From contig VXAA01001233.1 in the NCBI GenBank assembly GCA_013399115.1, forward strand, positions 737,179 through 801,178: DNA of 64,000 nucleotides, read 5' to 3'. The notes under the pieces are model-generated. The model was not told the DNA's origin and made no database searches. It saw nothing but the letters and a program-made list of their open reading frames with translations. Below are positions 10,792-22,459 of this stretch, piece by piece (within the stretch, counting starts at the first letter, position 1; every line of letters starts with the position of its first letter). The position numbers were made by a program, and so were the translations under genes. The DNA is from Anseranas semipalmata. Taxonomy: Eukaryota > Chordata > Aves > Anseriformes > Anseranatidae.

Positions 10792-10875
10792 CTGCAGGTG
10801 ACACGTCCGCCAAAAAGTTTTGGTCGGGACAACCTCGTGGCTGTGCCGTGGCTCAGCTCACAAAGTGATCTCAAC

Positions 10876-11088
10876 CTGGGACAAACACGAAAGCATCTTC
10901 AGAGCGAACAGGCTCTGGCTGCGCTGGCCAGCAGCAAGCCAGGTGCGGTGCAGAAGCAGGTCCTGTTCCAGCAGCTGGCCCCTCTTGTCCCAAACCCACG
11001 ACAGCCAGCTATTCTCTTGACATTTGTCAAAAATTCCAGGTATGTTCCCAAAGAGTGCCTCCAGAGAAGGATTTCGCACTGCGTGGTG
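10876..11088 (-). CDS. Candidate 213-nt exon of unrecognised minus-strand gene
   Basis: The acceptor is pyrimidine-rich (GTGCTGCCCCGCCCTCAG) and the donor is TCCCAG followed by GTTGAG. The frame is open for 71 codons in phase 0, with segments such as NPSLEALFGNIPGIFDKCQE, SWLSWVWDKRGQLLEQDLLL and SQSLFALKMLSCLSQ. This looks like Leu- and Trp-rich helical protein. An alternative acceptor 10 nt later (ACGCAG) opens another frame beginning CEILLWRHSLGTYLEFL, which also looks plausible for its first 25 codons. The exon is therefore better supported than its frame. Confidence 0.45.
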
Positions 11089-11255
11089 CTGAGGGCGGGG
11101 CAGCACCACCAAGTGTCCCGGGGCTTCTGGCAGGGGCACCAGAAGGGCTCAGCAGCCGCTCTGAGCCACTGAAGCCACCGGGGCCAGGGGGCCCCGGCAG
11201 AGATGAGTACAGCAGACCCACAGCTAACGGTGAACGATTAGTCTGAAAAAATTAC

Positions 11256-11330
11256 CTGAAATTTCAGTTCTGAATATATTTTTCTTAACGATTTCCTCTG
11301 CTGGTGTAAATCATGACATCTGAGGCACTG
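11256..11330 (-). CDS. Candidate 75-nt exon (QCLRCHDLHQQRKSLRKIYS)
   Basis: The donor TTTCAG followed by GTAATT is good. The acceptor CGTAACTCAG has a weak pyrimidine tract. The frame gives 25 residues, QCLRCHDLHQQRKSLRKIYS then ELKFQ, in phase 0 at both ends. It contains CLRCHDLH, which is a CxxCxxxH arrangement; this may be chance. The frame is open further upstream into GC-rich sequence, so the 5' boundary could be wrong. Confidence 0.45.
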
Positions 11331-12412
11331 CTGAGTTACGTTTTCGCTCCCCGTGCCGTGCTCCCCCGGCACACGGGGTCTCCAAGGGCCGAGGTTCCAC
11401 TTAGGAACCTTTTTTTGGGAAGAGGTCCTTGCCAGCAACCTGCCTCTCACTTTCGCAGAGTAGCGGTGCTGCTTTTTCTTGGGGAAACACGGACGAAGCA
11501 GCACTTGGCAAAGGAGCTGTTTATGAAAACAAGCAGAAACTGGGGGAGGACTTGGGTGGCAGCACGCGTTCCCTAAAAGCTCGTGATTTCCTCCTCCCTC
11601 TCTGGGGAGAGCTGGAATCAGGAGGCGATGAGGACAACTCCTTACCAGTTACAGATCCATCCCTTCTCCTCCCAGGACACGATGAGCCATGGACTCCTAC
11701 GCGGAATTTCCCCTCCGACTCACTTCCAAGACCGGATGATTCCACCCCAAACATTTGTTTATAAACTTACTGAACTAGTGAATGATGTGCTAAACAGTTT
11801 TGAAAAAAAAAAATAAAAAGAGAATATAAACAAGGTAAGATTTAATCTCTTAGTTCTTCTTGCATTAAGTCATTCTGAGGACTTAATTTTAAAATACAGA
11901 AGTGTTCTGAGAATATTTTGTAATTACAAACCAGTAAGAAAAATCATCCAGGAGGAATAATTACATAATTTCTAGATGAACTCACTGCTTAGAAGAACTC
12001 ACTGCTTAGAAGAACTCACAGCTTAGAAGAGCAGTAATAAATAGATCCTCATATCATTACTGTTGCTGCGGCTGATGACTCACCACCGTTACTGGGATCA
12101 TATCCCAGAATAGTCATGCTACGCTGTGTACCGCATACAAAATTAGCCATGAGGGACTTACTATTAAATGAAACAGATTTGGGGTTTTAGGATTCATGTG
12201 GTCATGTCGTAAAAACAAAAGCTGTTAAGTATTTTACTGGACTACAGAGCGCCTCCGAGCGAAGGTCTCTCCTCCGCCCGCCAGAACCCGCGAGCGCTGC
12301 CTGCACGGGGCTGGGGGCCGCCGCGCCGCAGCCTTCTGGCTTTGCTAGCGCAGGACAGCCCCGCCGCGCACAGCAGCCACAGCCTGCCAGCTCCAGAGAG
12401 AAACACCAATAC
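11331..12412. other. Presumed intron with a 17-bp tandem repeat
   Basis: AT-rich on its right-hand side. A strong minus-strand donor (TTCA followed by GTAAGT at about 11771) follows a 19-nt segment with a T-rich acceptor, which could be a micro-exon, but no frame is preferred. Nothing else is supported apart from the repeat listed separately. Confidence 0.35.
11979..12030. repeat. 17-bp tandem repeat, three copies
   Basis: The unit AACTCACTGCTTAGAAG is present three times in direct succession, the third copy with one substitution (CACAGC). It lies in AT-rich presumed intron sequence. Confidence 0.9.
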
Positions 12413-12446
12413 CTTGGCAGAAACGTAACGGAGCAAGTACAGGCAT
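12413..12446 (-). CDS. Candidate 34-nt exon (CLYLLRYVSAK)
   Basis: Strong acceptor (TCTTTCTTTTCGATAAACTGCATCAG) and good donor (GCCAAG followed by GTATTG) on the minus strand. One nucleotide completes a codon from the 12955-12989 exon, then CLYLLRYVSAK follows and the exon ends in phase 0. The small size is within the range of vertebrate internal exons. Confidence 0.5.
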
Positions 12447-12954
12447 CTGATGCAGTTTATCGAAAAGAAAGAGATGGTCTAATTAAAATAGTGTGCCCTA
12501 CCAGCTAACGCCCAACCCAAACTAACGGTGTATTGGTTTGCTGGAGCCTAATTCGAAACGCACGACAAAGCAGAACGGAAGGTTGAAGTGTGCTGCTATT
12601 AAACCAGCCTGTCAGCCTCCCAGAAACCTGCTAGGAACAGCAGTGGCTTGCTCTGATAAATACCTGCATGCTGGTGTGCAATACAGGTGTGGCTGTGCTC
12701 CCGTGCCACGCCTCAGCGTGGTCTGTGCCAGTTGTCAGTGATAACAGAAGTCTTCACAGGCTGCAAAGCAGATCTTTGGGTAAGCCACAGAAGGGGCCGA
12801 CAGTCTGAGAGCAGCCCCCCAGCTTCTCAGCCTACCTCCTGACCACGTGCTATCCCTTCACCCGCAGCGTCGTCCACATCTCTCGTTACATACACATCCT
12901 TTCTTTTCACAAAGGATTTGCTGGAAAGAACATTGGGACAACTGAAGCTCTTAC

Positions 12955-12989
12955 TTCTCAGCTGAAAACGTACCCTCTCCTTGTGCATT
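12955..12989 (-). CDS. Candidate 35-nt exon, most 5' linked member of the chain
   Basis: The acceptor is CATACCAGTTCATTTTAG and the donor is TGAGAA followed by GTAAGAG, both good. In phase 0 the exon reads NAQGEGTFSAE and leaves two nucleotides that the next exon completes to Lys. A second frame (MHKERVRFQLR) is also open but would not fit the phase of 12413-12446. Upstream candidates ending in phase 0 exist at 14.6 and 15.5 kb, but I could not choose between them. Confidence 0.45.
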
Positions 12990-14577
12990 CTAAAATGAAC
13001 TGGTATGTATTACAAGTGAAATGACTTTTTTTCATTTTTACATGTTCTAGCCAGTGTCAAACTCACTGCAAATTCCTGCAAAATATTCTCAGTTCTCTCT
13101 CAACTCTCGCAGCAACTGACACTGAGCAAGCCCTCCACCATTATGGGGAAACAATTAACAGTCTAACAGTGCTCATCATTCATCTTCCTGTAAACGTGCC
13201 CCGCTCGCAGGTTTCCACGCGCTCTGCATGGACCCTCTGGGTATAACGCCAGCTCTGACACAGCACGCCAACAGCAAGCGCGGTCCCACCACGTTCATCC
13301 GTGTCCATCATCATCTCCTGGCCTCCCCGTGCACTGTCGCTCTTTAGATCAGCAATGTTTTCATTTCAGCCCCCTCCTTGGGTCATGCTGTTCCTCTGTA
13401 AATAGCTGCAAATGTTCTCTTCCTGGCTGTTTTTCAGCCTTATTGACTTTCAGATAGTGCCCTTGTACTAAAACCCTCCGCATCTGGTCGGAATTTCTCT
13501 CCACCACGCAATACGAATGTCATTTATTCCCTGCCTCTATTTCTCCTTACTGGCTTGGCAACACTTTTCAGTTTAGTGGCATCTCTTCATTTAATTAGCT
13601 TGCTGTTTATTTTGTTTTCCAGATCATTAACAAAAAGGTTAAATAAAACCATATGCAGCACAGCAATGAGACACCAACCAGGAACCTTCCCACACGATGC
13701 CATGTAGAACCTGAACTGGATTACGACCGAGTTAACCGCAGTAAGCTTTTACATTTTTACTGATTTATTTTTGCACTTACTTAAACTGAGGGATATTTCA
13801 TGGAAACCGAAAAAGAAAACCAACCCGAAAATCCGCCTGATGGACTGTTCAAGCACAATGCAAGTTACAGCACCGCTCACCCAGCGAAGTGTGCTGACGG
13901 CCCCTGACAGTCACCTCCCCTTCGCCCGGGGCTGGGAGAAGAGGGTTCGAGATGCGCCTGCGAGGTAACGAGCCCTCGCCCTGCCGAGCCGCGGGAGCTG
14001 CAAGCCCTTCCTCGCTTATTTGGTCTCCTCTTGCTTACGGTAACAGCATGTGGCTCTTTTGCCCTTCAGCCTTGACATTCCCATCGTCCTCCCGAGTTTC
14101 TGGCAGGGTTCAAGCCGAGTGTGTGTGGAAGAACCAGTCTGCACTTGGGAGGAGAACGGTAAAGCCCACGCACCGCGCCTGCAAATGGGCACTGCAGCTG
14201 GAGCCGCGGCGATGAACGGGGCGAGGGGCTTGATGCTTTGGAAGAAGGAAGAACCAAAGCCACCTGTCCCGGCAGCAATGAGAAACCTCCCCGCGCTGCT
14301 GGCGGGCTTCTGACCGCCGTCCCCATCTACCCAGGGGCTCCCCACGCCAGCCGGCCCGGTGACACGTGTCCCGCTGACGGAGCCAGCTGGAGGTGGCAGG
14401 ACGGCGGGACTGCCAAGCAAAGGACACTTGCTAGGACAAGAGGTCTGCTCTAAGTCGTAACCAAAATACAAAATTAACTACAGCAGAAAGCAACTGATCT
14501 CCTCTCTGACTGGGTGGCCATGGGCAGCGAAAAACCCAAACCTGGCTGTCCTACAAGTCTGAAAGCTGTTGCCTTAC
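12990..14577. other. Presumed intron or intergenic sequence
   Basis: The left part is AT-rich (to about 13900); the right part is GC-rich with overlapping open frames on both strands at 13950-14470. I see no splice-bounded frame that I would defend. Confidence 0.35.
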
Positions 14578-14685
14578 CTTCTGGTGATGGCACAGCCCAG
14601 GCAGTGCGCTGACACGACGACTGCTCTCCTCTTCCATGTTTTCTTGCTGCTGTGCCCTCCCCTAGCGCTACCAGCTCTACTTCGG
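14578..14685 (-). CDS. Possible exon, frame undecided
   Basis: The donor is strong (CAGAAG followed by GTAAGGC). The likely acceptor is CTGTGGCCCTACAG. Three readings are possible. One is open throughout (beginning EVELVALGEGTAARKHGRGE) but ends in phase 1. Another ends in phase 0, as the 12955-12989 exon needs, and includes an ATG in strong context (AAACATGG) followed by EEESSRRVSALPGLCHHQK. In that reading the segment could hold the start codon of the gene, or an acceptor nearer the ATG. I cannot decide. Confidence 0.3.
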
Positions 14686-15059
14686 CTGTAGGGCCACAGC
14701 TGGGAGTCTCATGCAAGTGGAATTTCCAAGCAAACTCCAGTATGCTGTGTGCAAAACAACACTACCAACATGCTACCACTCAAGGAACTTACTTCTACCT
14801 TTTCTACACGAACCACACCTTGAGATATTGCCAGCCACACTAATTCTCCAGGCTTTCCGTTCGGGATGCTAGCTATTTCTAAAAAGAGCTGCTATGCTGG
14901 TTTCTTAAGAGAACTCCTGTCCCGTCCTCCAAAGCAGCACACAAACTTACCAAAAGCGTTTACTCGCCTTCAGGGCAGCACGCAGCAGCGAGCTAGCTGA
15001 AGCAGTGTTTGGATACGTAACGTTTGCTCTTCAGCAGACTCCCACCCAAATGCCCTCAT

Positions 15060-15700
15060 GCACCGGGCCATGCAGCGTCACCTCTCCTGCCAGGAGTTCT
15101 GTCCCCTGCGGGCTAAAGCAGCCCGGTGGGCACCGCGGGGCGCTGGGGGGAGGACCACAGACCCGCTCCAGAGCCAAAGCCCTGCTGTGCGTGGGCTGTC
15201 TGTGCGCGAGGTGTGCTCGGGGCTCTCCGACACCCTCGGGTCGGTTCGATCAACGCGAATCGCCTCGTCCAGCGGCTCCCGCAGGTCGCTCCCTGCTGCG
15301 TGCGCCTCATCCAGCTCTGCCTTAAGCGCCGACCTGCGCACGCTGCTGTGCCTTCCTTGCAAACACGTCGGCGGCCGCCCCATGCACCAAGGGCCGCCAG
15401 ACACGCGGTGACCGCCCGCTCGTTCCTCTCGTTCCTCCCGGCATCTCTTCCCGAGTACCCTAACGCGCAGGAAAGCAGATACTCACCCGCCACTCTTTCA
15501 GAGCCCAGGCAGTAAGAGTTTTGCCGCTTTCGCCGTGGATGCGGAGGAGCCATCAGCAGGTCCCTGGCGCAGCCTCTCCCTGCAGGGCCTGGCTGCGGCT
15601 CCCCGCAGCGCCGCACCCCCGGGCACCAGCCGGCTGCCGGCCGCGTCCCAGCGGCCCCTTGCGACAGCCAGCTTGGATCCTCCAAGGTTCGCTTCGTGCT
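15060..15700. other. CpG-rich patch with a strong minus-strand donor
   Basis: GC- and CpG-rich sequence with multiple overlapping open frames. On the minus strand a strong donor (GTGGCGG followed by GTGAGTATC) lies at 15486. The frame running into it in phase 0, ending GKTLTAWALKEWR, looks coding but is closed by a TGA about 45 nt upstream and has only a modest acceptor. It may be an exon edge or a promoter-associated first exon. Confidence 0.35.
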
Positions 15701-16599
15701 CTACTCGAAGCCAAACGCACACTGTCTATCAAGTGCAGTTCCTCTCCGAATTCCCTGACTTCTGTAAACAAACCCACCAATCGCACATGCTGCGTTTTGC
15801 TCATGCTTGTGCTCTTGACGGCGGGCCAAGCCGCTGAAACCAGAAGAGCTTCTGAGCCAGTGTAGGCAGCACCGTATATGCATGCAACGTGGCAAACATT
15901 CTCCTCGTAGGCTTCTAATGATGACAGATTTTAATCTTGTGGAACTAATTGTCCAGAGCACTACCTGTTCGTTTCTACAAACATGGGCCGTAGCTGCTTT
16001 TTCCAGTCTCCTGCTTCTTCCACGCCCCTACCCCAGAGAGAGTATTGCTGAAACCATCAGATAATGCGTTCACTCCTCTAGTTTATGTTATCAACCTATC
16101 GTGTGTTATCCACAGCTTCCAAAAATACTGTATAATGCGATCAGGCCCTCTGGGTTAATTCAACTCACTGTCATGCCACTAATAGACCTGCACCTATTGC
16201 CTTCCCCTAAGAAAACATAGGTATGCCATGGGTTCGCATGTCCTCCAGCTTTCAGGAGAGAAAACTTCCGAGGAAACCTAGAGAAAAAGCAACTCTGTCC
16301 CATTTAATGGCGAACCTGGGGGCACAGCCTGTGGTATTTAATATGCTCTGCTAGGCGCTGTGGTGCCGCGGCAGCTCCTGGAAAGCACAGGTAAGGCTTT
16401 GTAACACGGCAGCCCCCTGACACTTGCGTTACACACAAGTTTCACGCAGATACCTGGTCCAGGCAAACACACAAGCATAAGAAAAGGGAAACGCGATGTC
16501 TTCCACCACAGAGGAGGAATCGTGAAATCTCCGTAACATTTCAGGGTTATGGCAACCAGTACAGAATTAGCTGTTTAATTATTTTGCTGTCCCTGCATT

Positions 16600-18600
16600 A
16601 ACGGTTGGGGCTAGCAGGCAGTGTGCCACACGCGCCGGAGGGACGCGCAGCCAGGAGGGCCTGACGCTGCCCCGGGCACAGAGCCGCGTCCCGGCGCTGC
16701 TGCAGCCCTGCCCAGGCTGACACGTGCCCGGAGGGTTCCTGCAGAAACTACTGAGCTGCTTTCTAGGATAAAATTACAGAAAACATGTTCTGCCTGCAAT
16801 AACAAAGGGTCTCTCAGAAACTGGTTGTAGGTTGCTGGGTTTCATTTGTAGTTTTTTATTTTTTCCCCTTTCAAGCTATTGCTTTAAAGGCTTAATTTTA
16901 AGCTTGGCAAGCGTGCCAAGGCAGCGTTAGTTGGGGCTCAGTCTTTTCCGGAGAAAAACACTCAAAGTCGACTAAGCGACGGTCTTTCGAGAGGCAACCT
17001 CAGCACACACACACTAACCGGAGCCTTTCTAGCGTGGGCTGTTAAAGGGCCCCAGGGGCGGCTGCGCGCCCGGCGGGGAACCCCCAGCGCCACCCGGGGA
17101 GCCGCTCGCCCAAAAACCACCGTCCGCAGCGCTCGGGACTGCCGCAGCACGTGCACTCATCTCGGCACCAGCACTGGCACCAGCCACGCCGCTTCGCAAA
17201 GCCGCCTCCGGCACCGGCACAGCACCGGCACCGGCACGGCACCGGCACCCGCCAGCCTTGGCAAGGCAGGAGCGGGTTTTGCCCTCGCTGAGAAGTTCTG
17301 CTTTTTTCCACATTGTTATTTAGCAGGCTTTGGAATGCGGATGCTTGTTTGTAAAGCTTTATCGGGATTTCCCGCATAAACCTCTTTTACAGGGGTTAAT
17401 AACCGGGATAAAGATTTCTTATAGCTACAAATGTTCAGAAGGGAACCTCTGGGTACTTATCTGTTACAGTGAATAACGTGATGAAAAAAACAGGCTTGAA
17501 ATCTGGATCCTGCAGAAAGCAGGAGGGAAATTTTGGATACCTACTGCACTGGTTTGGGTTGTATACTGGGAATTCTAGAAGGCGAGAGAGGTTTTTTAAA
17601 CACACCCTCCCATAGCTGGCCATGTGCAGCGCTGCCATGCCAAGAAGCAGCTGAGCCAGCCCCCCTACAATTTGTCCTCTGTGCTGATGGGAAAAACAAA
17701 AAAGATACCCCAGGGGCCAGGCAACGCTGCCCTCAAGTGATTTCGGCACAGAACGGAGCCAGCGCCCGTGGCCCCACAGCACCCTGCCCGGCGCGGCGGC
17801 CATGGCAGGACGCGCGGCCACCGGGCGCTGTGCCTCGCTCGCCCAGCTCCGAAGCCCAGCCTGAATTCCTGCCCTCAGCGAAGCGAGGCGTGCTGTCGTG
17901 CACAGCCGTGCCGCTGCTCACGCGCTGGTCAGCACCGCTGAGCACCGGCTGGTAACTCAGCCTCATTTTATCCTTGGGAATTAGCTACCAGTGCTGCAGC
18001 CCTGCAAATCGACACCGCTGCGGGATGGGAGCGGACGCATCCGTATTCGCACAGCCCGCACTGACGCTGACCCGAGGGCAGTGCAGGGACTTCTCGGAAG
18101 CGTCATTCTGTCACCACAAAGCTCTCGCTTGCATCTTTAGAACCCCTCTGTAACAGCGCTGCTGCTTTCTTAACAGCTCCTGCCTGCATTCAGATACAGA
18201 AAGGAAATAAGAAATTCTTAAAAAGAGCGCGGTACGAAGAGAAGGATCCCGAACGCTCACCAGAAAACCAGCGGCACGATCCGTCCGCGGCTGCCGCGCA
18301 GGGAATCAGTCAGCGCCTGCCTGCCTCCGTCTCGCTTCCGCACGTGTCCAGCAGGCAGGCCGGGCTGGCTTGAAGGCCCCGGGCGCCGATGGGCCAGCGG
18401 GAGGGAGCGCGGCTCGGCCGCTGCAGCGCGCCCAGCAGCATCCGGCCCGCGGGGCGACGTGCCAGCCGCGGCGGTCCGTCATCCGCGCTGCCGCCCTCGG
18501 GTAACGCGGCAAACGCCCCGTTAGAACCGTTCGGCTTGCTCGGAGGGTGTCTTCTTTTATTCGGTACAATTAGCAATGAAAATGGGATTAAAAAGTGCAG
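16600..18600. other. Intergenic or intronic sequence with CpG-rich patches
   Basis: CpG-rich patches at about 16620-16740, 17040-17260, 17740-17950 and 18280-18520 alternate with AT-rich DNA. No splice-bounded frame is supported. The patch at 18280-18520 ends at a minus-strand donor-like site (TTTCTG followed by GTGAGCG) and could be a CpG-island first exon, but I see no start codon evidence. Confidence 0.35.
17208..17252. repeat. GCACCG hexamer repeat
   Basis: About seven imperfect copies of the hexamer CACCGG/CACGGC/CACCGC in tandem within a CpG-rich patch. Confidence 0.85.
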
Positions 18601-18899
18601 GTGGCGAGTGCATTGAAGCACTGGAGCTCTTCACTGAATTCTGGAAGTCGAATTCCTTTGGAAGAAAAAATAAAATTCCAAGGTAACAAAACTGTTGCTT
18701 TTCCTATGAAAGGATCCAATGACCATTTTTACAGGATCCACCCACCCCCCCAATTGTTTCTATGTTCTGTTGCTTTTCTAGGTAGCTGTCAATATAAACT
18801 CTAGAAACTGAAAAGGACTGCAAGCTTTTAATAGCAGTTTATCTTTTTTAGCTCTTTTTTCTTTTTAGGGAAATCATCGCACATGAGAACGCAGTAATT

Positions 18900-21250
18900 C
18901 CATCAATCTAATCGTTAAACATGAAAACGAGCTCAAGAGCAAGTCACGCGGGGACACGGGGCGAGGCGCTGCCTGCTGACAAGCCACGGGGGCTGTCCCC
19001 GTCCACCCAGCGCTCGTGGCCTGAGCCAGCAGGCCCGGCCCTGCCAGCACGGCACGGCACCGCGTCCGAGCGCTGCTCCCGCGGGAGGGCTGCCTACGAT
19101 TGCACGAGCTGCAAGAAAGCTTCTCGGTTTTGCCTTAAATTCCAGTCTCTCCTCGTGAGGCTCAGCCTGCAGTCCCAAAACCATCGGCGCGCCTCCCTGC
19201 ACGCCCGGCACATCGAGCTGCGGGGCGGCAGCTCTCTGGGGAAGGGGACACGAGGCGGGAACGTGCCGGTGGCCGGGACGAGGTCTCGGGACACAGCAGC
19301 ACCAGCAGGGCAGCGGGAAGAAACGCAGTTATCTGAGCTCTCTGTGGCACGAGTAACAGCAGTCCCTCACGCTCACGGCGAGGGAAGAGTAAAGCCCCGA
19401 GCCACGGAAGCGCGCTGGGGCGCTGGAGAGCAGGGGAGCTCCTTAGCAGAGCTCTGCGAGGCAGCGCGGCAGCGACGCTATCCCCCCTCGCCAGCGGGAA
19501 AGCCGCTGCCTTCCCCCACGAGGGCACGCAAGGAGCACCAGGGCCGCCGGCACCGCGGCGCGGGGCGAGCTGCTGAGGCCTGCTCCGTTAGCCGTGGTCA
19601 CCTCGCTCGAAGGCACCCGATGCTGCGTCCTGAGCGGGTCGACGCGGAGGAGGACGAGATGGGAAAAATAACTTCGTACGTGCTGCGGGTGGATGCGGGG
19701 ATACAGGAACTTGGCTCAAAGGAGCTTCCCATCAAAACAAGGTTACATAGATTATTTCACTTGAACTTAAGGTAAATAATGTAAATATGACAAGAGAAGC
19801 CTCAAATGCTCCAGCTCTTACCTGCTGCCCTGAAAGAGCAGCCCGGAGAACATACGCAGAAGCAAGGGGAAGAGGCACGGCACGACGCGATGGGCAGGGC
19901 ACTAACCGCCACGCGCCGCCTCTCCACCGGAACCGCTCCGTAACAAGGCTTTCAAATAGCAACGCAAACGCCTATCTTGCTCTGGATTGCTCAGAGCCAA
20001 TTAAATCACAATTATCTTATTGTTAACGATCATGCTGCAGCCAGGCATTGTCTTCACTGAAGACACATTTCAACAACGCTTTCTTTATGCTTTTTACAGC
20101 CATTTGTGAGCATAAGAAAAATATTTGGCTTTCTCTCCCTAAATTGTGCCTACAGACTTCTGAACTATGTCCCTCAAACACACTCCGTGCATATAAATCG
20201 CTCCTTTGTTGAAGATCCTACCTACTGATAGCAGGCTGTGGAATTACTACACGAAGAAAAGCGAAATGCTGTGCCGAAGCACAGCTCTCAGCACCGGCCC
20301 GGCCACAGGCCTGCCCTCTGGCCCCAGAGCAGCAGTGACCGTGCCCCGCATCCCCGAACAAACACGCGCGGAAGCCGCCGGCCCCGCTCCGGAGCTGGTG
20401 CAGGACGCGGTGCTCTGAGCCACCCGGCCGGCCCCAGGCTGCGCCGCTTCACCCGGCGTGGCCTTCCCCGACGGCAGCGGCAGTGCCTGCTCTGTGCCCC
20501 CTTTGCAATCCACAGCAGTTGCTTGTTCACTTGCACGCCCACCTGCTGGTGAATGGTTACTGGGTTGATTTATTTTAATCAATACATTTTGGATAGTTCA
20601 GGCTAATGACCAGTTAGGCTGTCACCGAAGTCTGCAGCACCGTCTTTTTATTATTATTATTTTTGTTAAAGAGTTTGTGTATGCACAAGGGGACAGAGGA
20701 AAGGGAAGCTCAGAAGAGGACCAAAAGTATTAAACAAGAACAAAGTGCCTGAAGCTACGGTGCCAATGGCGAAGAGCAGTTAACAAACCTCATCCACGGT
20801 GCGTGCCCCGAAGAAGCAGCGGAGCTTACGGGGGCCCCCCTTCTCCACGTGCACCCGGCACCCCCTCCTGGCCCGGCACGGGGCAGAGAAGGCGCGCCGC
20901 TCCCCCTGCGCGAAGGTGAAGCGCACGCTGGGAGGAAACCTCCTCTCCCCCCTGTACATCCGCTTACTTGCAGGGTTGCCTTTTATCTGCGCGGCTCTCG
21001 CTCACCCCAAGCTTTACCCATCGGCCCCATCAGCTCGGTGGCCCACTTGCCGGGTGGCCCACTCACAGCCCTCACGCGGGCAGTCGCGGTGCCGCCGGGC
21101 TTTACCCCCAGCGCTGGCCGTACTCCCGTCACTCCCGCTCTGCGTCCCGCGGGCACGACCGACACTTCCCACCCCATCGCTCCCGGCTGCAGGCCCAGGG
21201 GACGTGGGGCCAGCACCTCCCGGCCCCCTCCGTCCCAGAGGCCTTCTGAT
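18900..21250. other. GC-rich sequence with long chance frames
   Basis: The 284-codon plus-strand frame at 18921-19775 and the 209-codon frame at 20799-21428 lie in CpG-rich DNA, are Arg/Ala/Pro/Gly-rich and are shadowed by open frames on the other strand. I read them as chance ORFs. A minus-strand donor (GGCAGCAG followed by GTAAGAG) stands at about 19818, without a convincing exon. No feature is claimed. Confidence 0.4.
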
Positions 21251-21300
21251 AACACACGGCTCCTTCAATAACGCATTTTTACTCTTCTCTAAATATTTAC

Positions 21301-21360
21301 CTGTTCATTCTCCTGGCCCTGGAACACCACCCGCTGCTGCCCGCGACTACCGGCCCCGCG
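21301..21360 (-). CDS. Possible 60-nt exon (RGAGSRGQQRVVFQGQENEQ)
   Basis: Good donor (GAACAG followed by GTAAAT) and adequate acceptor (GGAGCGCTCCTTTCCAG). The phase 0 frame encodes RGAGSRGQQRVVFQGQENEQ. A second frame is also open. It is unlinked to the other candidates by phase, so it is listed alone. Confidence 0.25.
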
Positions 21361-22382
21361 CTGGAAAGGAGCGCTCCCTGCATCCTCACGGCGCCGTCTG
21401 CGGCTCAGAGCCTTGGCATTTTTATTAATACGTGCAAGCACTGAGCTATAGCTTCATCGAAGAGCCTAACGCAGAGGGGCCGTAGCTGAACGTGTTATAA
21501 GAACAGTAATAAGAACACAGAATTTATTCTGCGTAAGAACAGAGTTCGCGTTTGTATACGCAAGATTACCGAACCCAGTGTTTGAGCCCACAGCACATCG
21601 ACTCTCTGTACATTCTGTATCCTCACGGGGTGCTATGCAGAGTACGTAGGTTACCCGCAGCTGTAAGAACACATACATCACGATACCCGGTAACTTCACA
21701 CCTTAGCTCCAGAAGCGGACCTCCACCTAGGAGAACTGCCCCCGTTTCGGAGCAGAACGCCGAGTGAGACCAGCACTAAGCGCCGCGGGCCGGGCCCCCC
21801 GCTGCCCCGGCATCCCCCTGCCCACCGCCGCACAGCCCCGTGCCGAGGCGCAGCAGCCGCTGACGGCAGACCCGAGAAGTGACAGAGGGAACGCCACCGG
21901 AGCGCGCAAGTGGAAACGCGTTTCAGTGACTCATTTACTTCTTTAAAAGAAAATTTATTTTCGGACATGTCTTTTTTAGACAAAATCCTCCCTCTTTTGG
22001 TTTTTGAGTAAGCCTTGCAAAGCAAGTAGTTGAAAAATGGCACTCACGTATTTAGACCTCGGAAAGTGATTCAGAAGTTTGCATGACGAGGACAGACGGC
22101 AAGGAAAATAATGAAGCACAACACAACAGTTCCCATCCTCTTCACGCCCCCCGTTACCAGGCGTGAGGGTGCAGCCGTCCCGGGCCCAGACCTGATCAGA
22201 ACTGAGAGAGCCGAAGGGAACACTCGGCAAGCAGCACGGAAATTTCAGAACTTGGGGAGCGTGTGTGTCCTTGTCACCGCGTCTGCCCAGCAGCCGCTTT
22301 CTGCAAATGTGAAACTGCGTGCTTCCCAGCTCTTCTGCCCGCCAGAACTGCGCCGATGTGGACAAAGACAGGTCATACTCAC

Positions 22383-22459
22383 CAAATCCACGAATGACGG
22401 CGACTGCGTGTGATGTTGATGTTTAACATCTTCCCAGACGGTGTTTCTCTTCTAGTCGC
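22383..22459 (-). CDS. Possible 77-nt exon with strong splice sites
   Basis: The acceptor is GAAATGTACTGAGCATTTTCAG and the donor is GATTTG followed by GTGAGTATG, both strong. Only one frame is open through the exon: ATRRETPSGKMLNINITRSR, then RHSWI plus two nucleotides. The Arg- and Ser-rich composition is not distinctive. This may be a coding exon or an untranslated or non-coding RNA exon; the splice signals are better than the coding evidence. Confidence 0.35.

Noticed and set aside
16355..16390. Plus-strand 36-nt exon (ALWCRGSSWKAQ) with strong donor
   Set aside because: The segment is too short to show coding, with no neighbour on the same strand within many kilobases.
18921..19775. 284-codon plus-strand open frame
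   Set aside because: It is in CpG-rich DNA where stop codons are rare, is Arg/Ala/Ser/Gly-rich, has open frames on the opposite strand and lacks splice or promoter support.
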